8,322 nt of DNA from Oscillospiraceae bacterium (GTDB taxonomy: Bacteria; Bacillota_A; Clostridia; Oscillospirales; Oscillospiraceae), in contig JAGBAI010000143.1 in NCBI GenBank assembly GCA_017939025.1, positions 1 through 8,322 on the forward strand, written 5' to 3'. Shown one piece after another: positions 1 through 6,475 of the stretch; position 1 is the stretch's first letter, and each line of letters starts with the position of its first letter. The notes below the pieces were generated by a model, which made no database searches, was not told where the DNA came from, and saw only the letters and a program-made list of their open reading frames with translations. The position numbers and the translations under genes were made by a program.

Positions 1-230
1 AACACGACAGCCCCAGGGAAAAACCAACCACATTGTTTAGACATATTAACTAAAACATAAAAAGCATGCCGGAACAAAAATGGGAACATTTATCAAAAAC
101 TCACAAAAGAAACCATAAAATGTAAGGTATAACGGATGTCAATAAAATGTCGGCCCATGGGAAAAACGCACAAAAACTGAGCATTATTTTCGGCCAATAA
201 GGAGATATTGCCCAGTGGGGCGGAAAAAGC

Positions 231-260
231 TTGACTTGAAAATGAGACACGGCATATTAT
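231..260 (+). promoter_or_regulatory. Sigma-A-like promoter of the dehydratase operon
   Basis: TTGACT at 231-236 and TATTAT at 255-260 are separated by 18 bases, close to the housekeeping consensus. Transcription would start near 267, and a G-rich ribosome binding site (281-286) follows just before the first gene. The upstream 230 bases are AT-rich with no credible ORF; only a short GCCC/GGGC dyad (210-221) stands out there. No operator could be identified. Confidence 0.6.
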
Positions 261-294
261 TATTACAGATTAAACAAATAGGGGGGATCAAGCA

Positions 295-1494
295 TTGAGA
301 GACCTAAAGCACCTGATCTTTTTTGAGGATCTTCTGCAGGATGCGAACAACGCCCTTGTTCAGCAAGCCTGCGCCCAGGGCAAGCTGGCCCTCGCTTACA
401 ACTGCTCCTATATCCCGGAAGTTCTGCTGGATGTGGAGGGCTGCTTCGGCGTCCGGCTCAGGGCGCCCCGCTGCACCAGTCCCGACCTTGCCACCTATTA
501 CATGACCAACCGCTCCTGCCCCTATTCCAAGAGTATTCTGGAGCGGGCCTTTGAGGGCGGCTATAATTTTATTGACGCGCTGCTGGGCCAGGAGTGCTGC
601 ACCACCATGAACCGCACCGAGCAGTATTTCGAATACTGCAAGCTCATCCCCAGGGAGAAGTTTTTTGTCAGCTGCATCGACATGCCCTTGAAAAAGTCGG
701 AGTGGCACGCGGGCTATTTCCGCCGCCAGATCGAAAAGAAAATCATCGGGCCCCTGAGCCGCACCTACGGCGTGGATTTCAGCGAGGAAAAGCTGAGAGC
801 GGCCGTGGAGCGGCATAACGAGGTCTGCCGGATCATCAGCCGGATCGGCGCGCTGAGAAAGCGGGAAAACCCGCCCATCACCGGCTATGAATTTCATGTC
901 ATTCAACTGGTGAGCCTGACCTGCCCCAAGGAGCTGATCCTGCCCTATCTGCGGGAGACCCTAGAGGAGGTCCTTCAGCGCCGGCCGGATCCCCAGCCCT
1001 TCTACCGGGCCCGGGTGATGGTGGCCGGCTCCGAGATCGACGATCCGGAGTTTACCAAACTGCTGGAGAGCTGCGGCGCTTACGTTGTGGCGGACCGCTA
1101 CTGCTTCGGTTCCATTCCCGGCCGGGAGGAGATCCTTCTGGAGGAGGGCAAGGACATCCTACAATCCATCGCCGACAGCTACCTGTACCACAACCAATGC
1201 CCCCGCACCATGGGTCCCCAGGCCATCGTGGGGCGCAAGCAGTTCCTCTTTGATTTGGCCAAAGAATACGGGGCGGAGGGGATCATTTTGCAGAATATGA
1301 AGTTCTGCGAGTATTGGGGCTACGAACGGGCCCAGGCGGCCATGTGGATGCAGGAGGGCTTCGCCCTGCCGGACACGCTGCCCGTCTGCCAGATCGAGCG
1401 GGATTACACCATCGCCGCCGCCGGGCAGCTGCGCACCCGTTTCCAGGCCTTTGTGGAGTCCCTGGAGATCAAGCGCATCCAGGCGGGAAAGTGA
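295..1494 (+). CDS. 2-hydroxyacyl-CoA dehydratase family subunit (HgdB-like, 399 aa)
   Basis: The protein belongs to the family of the benzoyl-CoA reductase and 2-hydroxyglutaryl-CoA dehydratase subunits. Characterised members remove water from (R)-2-hydroxyacyl-CoA to give the enoyl-CoA in anaerobic amino acid fermentation, after one-electron activation by an ATPase. Three cysteines, C75 (SCPYSK), C101 or C102 (ECCTTMNR) and C338 (MKFCEYWGYE), have the roughly 27 and 236 residue spacing expected for cluster ligands. The C-terminal stretch near residues 362-386, with GQLRTRFQAF, is typical of the family. The start is TTG at 295, behind the GGGGGGAT run at 281-288; no in-frame ATG occurs until residue 70, which would delete conserved N-terminal sequence. 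Length is normal for a subunit. The next gene, 17 bases downstream, is a paralogue and the presumed partner. The true substrate cannot be told from sequence; a reductase role is an alternative. Confidence 0.88.
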   Translation: MRDLKHLIFFEDLLQDANNALVQQACAQGKLALAYNCSYIPEVLLDVEGCFGVRLRAPRCTSPDLATYYMTNRSCPYSKSILERAFEGGYNFIDALLGQECCTTMNRTEQYFEYCKLIPREKFFVSCIDMPLKKSEWHAGYFRRQIEKKIIGPLSRTYGVDFSEEKLRAAVERHNEVCRIISRIGALRKRENPPITGYEFHVIQLVSLTCPKELILPYLRETLEEVLQRRPDPQPFYRARVMVAGSEIDDPEFTKLLESCGAYVVADRYCFGSIPGREEILLEEGKDILQSIADSYLYHNQCPRTMGPQAIVGRKQFLFDLAKEYGAEGIILQNMKFCEYWGYERAQAAMWMQEGFALPDTLPVCQIERDYTIAAAGQLRTRFQAFVESLEIKRIQAGK

Positions 1495-1511
1495 GAAAGG
1501 GGGAGAGTCCT

Positions 1512-3122
1512 ATGTGGAAAAGAAAAGTGAGCGTCAAGGAGCAGTACGGCTCCCTCAGGCATCTTTTAAAAGGGGACGAGGACTGCCACTACATCGGCCA
1601 GCGCTACATAGAGGGCACCAATATCTTTGCCCGCCGGGAGTGGCGGGGCGTGAAGGACACCTCCTACGCCTTTTACCGCTGGCTTGTGACCTGGGTGAAG
1701 ATGGGGGGCCTTGTGGCCCGGGACCCGGTGCGCATTGTGAAGGCCTTTTTCCGCTACCGCTGGCTCAGCGCCTATCTCATCGCGCCGGCCATGATCGATC
1801 GCTGGATCGAAGGGGACCGGGGCATGGCCCTGCGCTGCGACCTGACCGCGGCGGACTGCATGATCAGCGACTCGGTGGAGACCCTGTGGAACTCTCTCCG
1901 GGCCGACCGGAAGCTGGGTGAGACCGAGTGGACGGAAAAGACCGTGGCCTTTGACTATACCCTGCCCAAGCACCTGATCTTCGGCTTTCCCGGCACCTAT
2001 GCCATCAACATGCAGCAGCACGCGGCCTTCATGCTGCCCCTGATCCGCAAGGAGCTGGGCTCCTACTATGTGGACCAGTCGGTGAGCTGCGGCATCCCCG
2101 GGGACATGTGTACTCTGCCCCTGGTGGAGACCGGCGTGGCCGTAGTGGGGGAATACCCGGACATCGGCAATTTCTGGATGACCACCAACAACCCCTGCGA
2201 CGCCAACATGATGGACAACAACGCCATGTACCGGGAGCTGTCCGCAAACGGCAAAAAAGCGGTGCATCCGCTGACCACGCCCCTGATGTACGACGACCCT
2301 ACCACCAAGGAGCTGGGGGTTCACGAGCTGTACGAGGCCATTGAGTTTATGGAGCGACAGTTCGGCCGCCCCTTTGACTGGGAGGCCTTCCGGGAGCATC
2401 TGCGCGCCACCAACAAGGTGAACCGAGAGGAGCTGGAGCGCTGGGACATCTATGCCCGAACCGACAACGGCTGCCTGAACCCGGTGCTGCAGGGCCTTTT
2501 CCGCATTTACTTCTACCAGCAGGGCGGCACCAAATATTTTGCCAAAACCTCGCCCAAGCTGCTGAAAATGTTCTATGAATGCGTGGAGAAGGACATCAAG
2601 CCCTTCCCCAAGACCCGGCACCGTGCCTTGGCCTGGAGCTGCGGCTCCACCTATTACATCCAGGGCGTCAGCTGGCTGTATAACTGCTGGGGTATTCTGT
2701 GCGTGATCAACATGGACTCCCTCACCGGGCACAACATCATCGACACCGAGGACGAGGAGATCATGATGGAGGATCTGGCCGACTGGTACTCCCACACCCC
2801 CATGCGCACCCACACCGTGGGCGGCAACCGGCATATCCTGCAGATGTTCGAGACGGCGGAGAAGTTCAACTGCGATACCATCATCATGTACGATGATATC
2901 GGCTGCAAGGGCATGGCCGGGGCCCAGGGCCTGCTGGAGGAGGAATTCAACAAATACCGGGACCGTTTCCACATCATCTGGATGCCCCACTCCCTGATGG
3001 ATCCCCGCATCGTCCCGCCGGCGGAGGCCAGAAGGGCCGTGAACCAGTATATGACCGATGTTCTGCACGAGGAGCCGCTGGACCCCACATTGGTGGATTT
3101 CGATGACTCCATGGGCTGGTAA
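1512..3122 (+). CDS. 2-hydroxyacyl-CoA dehydratase family large subunit (536 aa)
   Basis: This is the second subunit of the same HgdB-like family and probably forms a heterodimer with the upstream product in the cytoplasm. Recognisable blocks are PGDMCTLPLVETGVAV (residues 196-211), NNPCDANMMDN (226-236), the MMYDD-like PLMYDD (257-262), WSCGSTYYIQGVSW (375-388) and DDIGCKGMAGAQG (461-473). C200, C229 and C465 are spaced 29 and 236 residues, matching the cluster-ligand spacing of the partner. The protein is longer than the usual 380-450 residues, owing to an N-terminal region of about 150 residues that I do not recognise. The chosen ATG at 1512 follows an AAGGGGGAG ribosome binding site. The frame stays open upstream to 1314, but that part only overlaps the first gene. 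The ATP-dependent activator is not seen nearby. Substrate is unknown. Confidence 0.88.
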   Translation: MWKRKVSVKEQYGSLRHLLKGDEDCHYIGQRYIEGTNIFARREWRGVKDTSYAFYRWLVTWVKMGGLVARDPVRIVKAFFRYRWLSAYLIAPAMIDRWIEGDRGMALRCDLTAADCMISDSVETLWNSLRADRKLGETEWTEKTVAFDYTLPKHLIFGFPGTYAINMQQHAAFMLPLIRKELGSYYVDQSVSCGIPGDMCTLPLVETGVAVVGEYPDIGNFWMTTNNPCDANMMDNNAMYRELSANGKKAVHPLTTPLMYDDPTTKELGVHELYEAIEFMERQFGRPFDWEAFREHLRATNKVNREELERWDIYARTDNGCLNPVLQGLFRIYFYQQGGTKYFAKTSPKLLKMFYECVEKDIKPFPKTRHRALAWSCGSTYYIQGVSWLYNCWGILCVINMDSLTGHNIIDTEDEEIMMEDLADWYSHTPMRTHTVGGNRHILQMFETAEKFNCDTIIMYDDIGCKGMAGAQGLLEEEFNKYRDRFHIIWMPHSLMDPRIVPPAEARRAVNQYMTDVLHEEPLDPTLVDFDDSMGW

Positions 3123-3134
3123 GGAGGAATGAAG

Positions 3135-3293
3135 ATGAAAAAGGTTTTGAAGCTTCTGGGCCTGCTTTTTGCCCTGCTGTCCGGGCTTTTCGCGGTGTAT
3201 TATTTCAATCTGGACATGAAGCTGATGCGCTCTGTGGTGCTGCCCTTTATGGATCGGTATTTTGACAGGCAGCAGCCCCAGCGGATCATCTGA
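3135..3293 (+). CDS. Small single-pass membrane peptide (52 aa)
   Basis: A short reading frame between the dehydratase and the cysteine-rich gene. The stop of the dehydratase overlaps a TAAGGAGG ribosome binding site (GGAGG at 3123-3127). The ATG at 3135 lies seven bases behind it; an in-frame ATG at 3129 is only one base from the site and is less likely. The product has lysines at residues 2-3 and 6, then a hydrophobic segment at about residues 7-25 (LLGLLFALLSGLFAVYYF) and a charged tail with DRYFDRQQPQR. This predicts one membrane helix or an uncleaved signal anchor. It is co-transcribed with both neighbours. I do not recognise a family; a membrane tether or small accessory protein are guesses only. 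Confidence 0.6.
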   Translation: MKKVLKLLGLLFALLSGLFAVYYFNLDMKLMRSVVLPFMDRYFDRQQPQRII

Positions 3294-3304
3294 GGAGGTT
3301 TGCC

Positions 3305-3571
3305 ATGCTGAAAAATCTGAAGGTCACGCCCCGGGCACTGACGGCAAAGGAAAAGGCGGACCGGGCAAACGATATCTACGACAGCTTTGCCAACTACCTG
3401 TGCTTCTGCCCCGGTTGCAATTATGTGGATAAGACCAACATGTACCTGATGCGGGCGGAGATGCGGGTGCAGAAGCTGCGGGACGAGGGTGTAAAGTGCC
3501 CCAACTGCGGCCGCTGCGGCTGGATCTTGGGCTACCCTCTGGGCAGCACCACCGGCTTTGTAAAGTTTTAA
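3305..3571 (+). CDS. Small cysteine-rich protein, zinc-ribbon or Fe-S-like (88 aa)
   Basis: The ATG at 3305 follows AGGAGG (3293-3298) with a six-base spacer, and the gene lies 11 bases after the membrane peptide, so it is the fourth gene of the dehydratase operon. Six cysteines lie in two groups: C33, C35 and C38 (CFCPGC), and C65, C68 and C71 (CPNCGRC), separated by a charged, probably helical segment. Paired CxxC knuckles about 27 residues apart suggest a zinc ribbon. Six cysteines beside an Fe-S enzyme operon also allow an Fe-S cluster. No membrane segment is present. No specific family is recognised, and an electron-transfer or assembly role is only suggested by position. Confidence 0.7.
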   Translation: MLKNLKVTPRALTAKEKADRANDIYDSFANYLCFCPGCNYVDKTNMYLMRAEMRVQKLRDEGVKCPNCGRCGWILGYPLGSTTGFVKF

Positions 3572-3743
3572 GGCAACACCGCATAAATGCCACAATCCGC
3601 ATTATACAATAGGTGCCGAATAAAAACTGGATATTCATATTCCGTATATTCCCAATATTGAGGGGCAGAACCATTACAAAGAGCAATATCTTAATGTTCA
3701 AGTGCTTCAGAGACTTCTAAGTCAATTCAGATGTGAGCAGGCC

Positions 3744-3765
3744 AGCTCAGATTCTGGGCTATTTT
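3744..3765 (+). terminator. Weak terminator candidate downstream of the dehydratase operon
   Basis: AGCTCA (3744-3749) can pair with TGGGCT (3755-3760), with one G-T wobble and a five-base loop, followed by ATTTT. It is the first hairpin with trailing T residues after the cysteine-rich gene, but the stem is short and the T tract is poor. Confidence 0.3.
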
Positions 3766-3865
3766 AGCACTTTCTACCACGGTGGGCTACGTCCAGTTGA
3801 ATGGAAAACCGAGAAAATTTTGCAGTCAGTTCGGTTGACATAATGTTTTTTTCTGCCTTGTCAAA

Positions 3866-3895
3866 TGCACCCCAGAAAGCAAGAAGTGCACCCCA
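3866..3895. repeat. Two TGCACCCCA direct repeats, 21 bases apart
   Basis: Identical nine-base copies lie at 3866-3874 and 3887-3895. The 21-base period puts both on the same face of the helix. This may be a protein-binding array or an insertion sequence end; no transposase is attached here. Confidence 0.55.
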
Positions 3896-3935
3896 CGTGT
3901 AGAATTGTATTAAAATGGCCTACCTTTTCCAAAGT

Positions 3936-3983
3936 AATTGCCTGGTTTGTCTACCGGACAAATCAGGCAATTTTCTTGTTTTT
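3936..3983 (+). terminator. Strong terminator-like hairpin 1
   Basis: A 16-base arm at 3936-3951 pairs with 3957-3972 around a five-base loop, with a single G-T wobble. The stem is followed by a T-rich tract reaching 3983. It would stop transcription arriving from the left. Because the arm starts with AATT, it could work partly in the opposite direction too. Confidence 0.75.
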
Positions 3984-4019
3984 AGGGCAAAAATGGCCCA
4001 AAATACTGTAAAACCAGAG

Positions 4020-4068
4020 AAAACCGGCTTCGGAATGGCGATCACAGCCAGACTGAGGCCGGTTTTTT
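4020..4068 (+). terminator. Strong terminator-like hairpin 2
   Basis: AAAACCGGC (4020-4028) pairs with GCCGGTTTT (4058-4066). The stem is prolonged inward by a few pairs, and TGGC/GCCA (4036-4039 with 4047-4050) closes the apex. A six- to seven-base T run follows the GG. With the preceding hairpin it forms a tandem block upstream of the kinase/TIR module. Confidence 0.7.
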
Positions 4069-4236
4069 GCGTTTTCAGGCCAAAAATCCCGCGCACCTTT
4101 TACTTCAAATTAACTGAGCAAAGTAGTCGGAAAAAGTTAGCGGTGGGTGGATTTGAACCGAAATCCCTTGATTTTGCGTTGAAAATAGACTAAAACACGC
4201 TGAAAAAAACAAGACAGGTATACTTTAATAAAAATA

Positions 4237-4265
4237 TTGATAATTCGTACCGAATAGGCTATAAT
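4237..4265 (+). promoter_or_regulatory. Promoter of the AbrB-kinase-TIR operon
   Basis: TTGATA (4237-4242) and a perfect TATAAT (4260-4265) are separated by exactly 17 bases. Transcription should start near 4271-4273, which leaves a leader of only about 12 bases, taken up almost entirely by the AGAGGTGAT ribosome binding site (4272-4280). No other comparable promoter is seen before the kinase or TIR genes. Confidence 0.8.
4243..4255. promoter_or_regulatory. Palindromic operator candidate inside the promoter spacer
   Basis: ATTCG-TAC-CGAAT is a perfect dyad occupying the region between the -35 and -10 boxes. A dimeric repressor bound here would block RNA polymerase. The natural candidate is the AbrB-like product of the first gene, by analogy with autoregulated antitoxins. 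The palindrome is seen; the binding is inferred. Confidence 0.55.
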
Positions 4266-4283
4266 AATAGCAGAGGTGATACC

Positions 4284-4817
4284 ATGGAAAAGAGACTGGC
4301 AAAAGTAAGTATCAGCGCTGCCGGAGGAACCGCCGGTAAGGGCGCAAAGACATATAAGCTGACAATTCCCTCCACATGGATCGCAGCAATGGGTATAACG
4401 AAAGACGACCGCGAGGTGGAGCTGAGCTTTGAAGATGACAGGATCGTGATTGCCCGCCCACTGGATATGTCACAGTTTGCATGGAGGAACTTCAACAAGA
4501 GCCATGAGCTGAAGACATTTATGTATCATGATGGGCGTGAGGTATGCACGCGGATTTTCGTGGACTTCACAGATAAAACTGTCTGCATCGAAAATCATAC
4601 GGACAATTTAGTAAAGACAGCCTTCGGAAAAAATACCATGCCGACCTGGGATGATTTCATGGCATTTCTGGAGGAACGCTGTGTGCCGCGGGAGAGAGCC
4701 GGAATCCGTGAGTATCTGGAAGCGTTGGGAATTGATGAATATAACCCGCTGGAGATTATAAAGCGCACCCAGGGTCGCATGGCGGAGGATGACCAGTGGA
4801 TAGAGGTGATTGATTGA
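4284..4817 (+). CDS. AbrB-like DNA-binding protein with C-terminal extension (177 aa)
   Basis: Residues about 7-60 look like a swapped-hairpin SpoVT/AbrB (MazE-type) DNA-binding domain: KTYKLTIPSTWIAAMGI is the typical LTIP...W...LGI strand-turn-helix, followed by a VELSFEDDRIVIARP strand pair. Residues 81-115 appear to form beta strands. Residues about 119-173 form a helical tail with PTWDDFMAFLEERC and a GRMAEDDQWI end. The tail resembles sequences I associate with partners of small HipA-like kinases, but that is memory and was not searched. The ATG at 4284 lies just after AGAGGTGAT. The stop codon overlaps the start of the kinase gene by one base. Likely role: antitoxin or autorepressor of the operon, acting at the palindrome in its promoter. 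The tail might instead be the kinase's docking or substrate region. No gene name is justified. Confidence 0.72.
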   Translation: MEKRLAKVSISAAGGTAGKGAKTYKLTIPSTWIAAMGITKDDREVELSFEDDRIVIARPLDMSQFAWRNFNKSHELKTFMYHDGREVCTRIFVDFTDKTVCIENHTDNLVKTAFGKNTMPTWDDFMAFLEERCVPRERAGIREYLEALGIDEYNPLEIIKRTQGRMAEDDQWIEVID

Positions 4818-5632
4818 TGAGTGTAAAGTTTGTGACCAACGAGAAAATTGCAGAGACTTCCTCCAAGGGCAATCAGGAGAAATGGTATGACGGTGGTCGG
4901 TGGTATAAGCTCGACCAGTTCGGCTATGAAGCACTGACGGAAACGCTGATCTCCCGCCTGTTGGAGCGCAGCAACATCGAACAGGATACACCGTTCCGTT
5001 TTACGAGGTATCAGATGGAGCGCATGAATGTACATGGACGAGAGCGGACCGGATGCAGCAGCGAAAATTTCCTAAAGCCCGGTCAGTCCATCATCACGCT
5101 GAGCCATCTTTTCAAGAGAGCCGGAACCGTGCCACTGCGTGATATTCTGGCCCGCCAGACCAGCGACAAAAAGCGTATTGCCTATCTGGCTGAAACTACG
5201 GCGGAGCTAACCGGATTAGAACTATTCCCGCAATACCTTACACTGCTGTTTGAGGTGGATGCATTGTTTCTGAACGATGACCGGCATTTGAATAACATCG
5301 CTGTTTTGGAGCAGAACGGCAAATATGATTACTGTCCGATTTTCGATAACGGTGCCGGGCTGTTGTCAAACGTACAAATGTCCCCCATGGACATAGACCC
5401 GAAAGCATTGATTGCCGCACAACGGGCAAGACCGTTCAACACGACATTCAACCGTCAGGTTGGAACCGTCCGCAGCCTATACGGGTATCAGCTCCGCCTG
5501 CCGAAGCTAACGCGGTCGGAAATCCGCGCCGAACTTGCCCCGCTTTTGACCCATTACGCCGAGCGCGACAGGGGCATTATCACGGACAGAGTATGTGAAA
5601 CGATATTACTTAGACAGAAGGCAGTATTATGA
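4817..5632 (+). CDS. HipA/CtkA-like serine/threonine protein kinase (271 aa)
   Basis: A compact kinase of the HipA / PI3-kinase-like fold. The catalytic loop is NDDRHLNN (residues 153-160), with D155 as the likely base and N160 as a metal ligand. FDNG (176-179) supplies D177, the metal-binding aspartate equivalent to DFG. The N-terminal lobe begins with ETSSKGNQEKWYDGGRWYK, giving a small, glycine-containing nucleotide loop; K31 is the candidate ATP lysine, with E38 or E42 as its helix partner. HipA is about 440 residues; this protein lacks the HipA N-terminal domain, as do HipT and the Helicobacter kinase CtkA. ATG at 4817 is chosen because AGAGGTGA (4802-4809) lies seven bases upstream and the gene then overlaps the preceding stop by one base; a TTG at 4814 is a poorer start. 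Probable role: toxin-like or signalling kinase controlled by the upstream protein. The target is unknown. Confidence 0.82.
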   Translation: MSVKFVTNEKIAETSSKGNQEKWYDGGRWYKLDQFGYEALTETLISRLLERSNIEQDTPFRFTRYQMERMNVHGRERTGCSSENFLKPGQSIITLSHLFKRAGTVPLRDILARQTSDKKRIAYLAETTAELTGLELFPQYLTLLFEVDALFLNDDRHLNNIAVLEQNGKYDYCPIFDNGAGLLSNVQMSPMDIDPKALIAAQRARPFNTTFNRQVGTVRSLYGYQLRLPKLTRSEIRAELAPLLTHYAERDRGIITDRVCETILLRQKAVL

Positions 5633-6396
5633 GATTAGTTGTTGACAAGAAAGATGAATTAATATATGGACCTGTACTTATAACAAAAGGTTCTCATAAA
5701 GGCAAAGTTGGGTATTATGATGACGAAGATGATAACCTGATAATATATCCTGATATGCCAATTCACTGTACTGATTGTTATACAGTTAACAGAACAGCAG
5801 CAACATCAGTCATACCGACAAAACGACTTGCAGAGCGCTGGTCTGAGATTGATGAAGAATTACATAAAAATCACGCAATTAGGCATTTGCTGCCGAAAAA
5901 AGAAGCCGCACTTTTGCATGAAAGAATTCTATGTTCAGACTTGTTGACGGAAAGGTACCTTAATTCCATGAAAAAGCTTCAAGATCAAGAAAAAATAGAA
6001 ATTTTTATATCTCATTCTTCTAAAGACATAGTATTTTCAAGGGCTATTGCTACCGATTTAATGGATGCCGGATTTTCTGTGTTTCTGGATGATTGGTCAA
6101 TAGAAATTGGTGAGAGGATATTTGAAAAAATCAGTACAGGACTACATGAGAGTAAAGCGCTAATTATGATTATCTCCGAAGATTACCTTAGATCAGTGTG
6201 CTGTAAGGATGAATGGAGCGCATTTTATGGGAAAGCGCTTCATGATGAATCTTGTGTTATTTATCCAATAATTATTGACGGCTCCACACCGCCAATATTG
6301 ATTTCTCAAATTAAGTACCTCCGTTTCGATAAGGAAGAGTATTCATTGAGTCTGTCAATATTGTTGAAAGCTTTGGTAAAGCAATTTAAAAAGTAG
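5629..6396 (+). CDS. KOW-like/TIR-domain protein, candidate NAD-cleaving effector (255 aa)
   Basis: The C-terminal half (about residues 123-250) is a TIR domain. It opens with EIFISHSSKD (124-133), continues with DLMDAGFSVFLDDW and reaches SEDYLRSVCCKDEW (183-196), where E195 sits at the position of the catalytic glutamate of NAD-hydrolysing TIR proteins. The N-terminal part contains GPVLITKGSHKGKVGYYDD (14-32), which fits the KOW-type small-barrel pattern, then a helical linker (about 67-120). The start ATG overlaps the kinase stop by four bases (ATGA), with AGAAGG (5616-5621) seven bases upstream, so translation is coupled. Base composition is clearly AT-richer than in the kinase gene, which hints at a separate origin. 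No membrane segment or signal peptide is seen. A suicide-type defence effector is the most likely role; an adaptor or signal-producing TIR is possible. Enzyme activity is inferred from motif only. Confidence 0.85.
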   Translation: MRLVVDKKDELIYGPVLITKGSHKGKVGYYDDEDDNLIIYPDMPIHCTDCYTVNRTAATSVIPTKRLAERWSEIDEELHKNHAIRHLLPKKEAALLHERILCSDLLTERYLNSMKKLQDQEKIEIFISHSSKDIVFSRAIATDLMDAGFSVFLDDWSIEIGERIFEKISTGLHESKALIMIISEDYLRSVCCKDEWSAFYGKALHDESCVIYPIIIDGSTPPILISQIKYLRFDKEEYSLSLSILLKALVKQFKK

Positions 6397-6475
6397 CATA
6401 AAACCAGGCATTTAGTTCAGCTCTGTGCCCTCCTTCTGTTCGTGATGGTTGAGATAATAAACATTAATTTGAAAG

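Larger units (their letters stand above)
3572..4236. other. Gene-poor spacer between the dehydratase operon and the kinase/TIR module
   Basis: About 665 bases without a credible gene. The only longer open frame (3915-4193, plus strand) lacks a ribosome binding site and runs through both terminator hairpins. The spacer holds one weak and two strong terminator-like hairpins, a direct repeat pair and a tRNA T-loop-like string (4149-4159), listed separately. The remainder shows no recognised structure. Confidence 0.7.

Noticed and set aside
304..906. 200-aa minus-strand open frame opposite the first dehydratase gene
   Set aside because: Antisense shadow of a clearly conserved gene; alanine- and glycine-rich sequence with no family motif.
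1566..3068. 500-aa open frame on the minus strand opposite the large dehydratase subunit
   Set aside because: It is a mirror of a GC-rich gene with strong family motifs on the plus strand. The protein is low-complexity, rich in H, V, G and Q, with no recognisable domain.
3733..3840. Short translated stretch with YHGGLRPVEW, resembling the C-terminus of an IS3-type transposase
   Set aside because: About 35 residues between stops with no other transposase motif; the resemblance is too weak to call a pseudogene.
4141..4160. Possible tRNA gene on the minus strand
   Set aside because: The T-loop string is present, but the T stem does not pair beyond two bases, and no acceptor stem, anticodon arm or D arm was found.
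3915..4193. 92-aa plus-strand open frame in the spacer
   Set aside because: No ribosome binding site, and it runs through both terminator hairpins. The apparent protein is explained by repeats and hairpin sequence.
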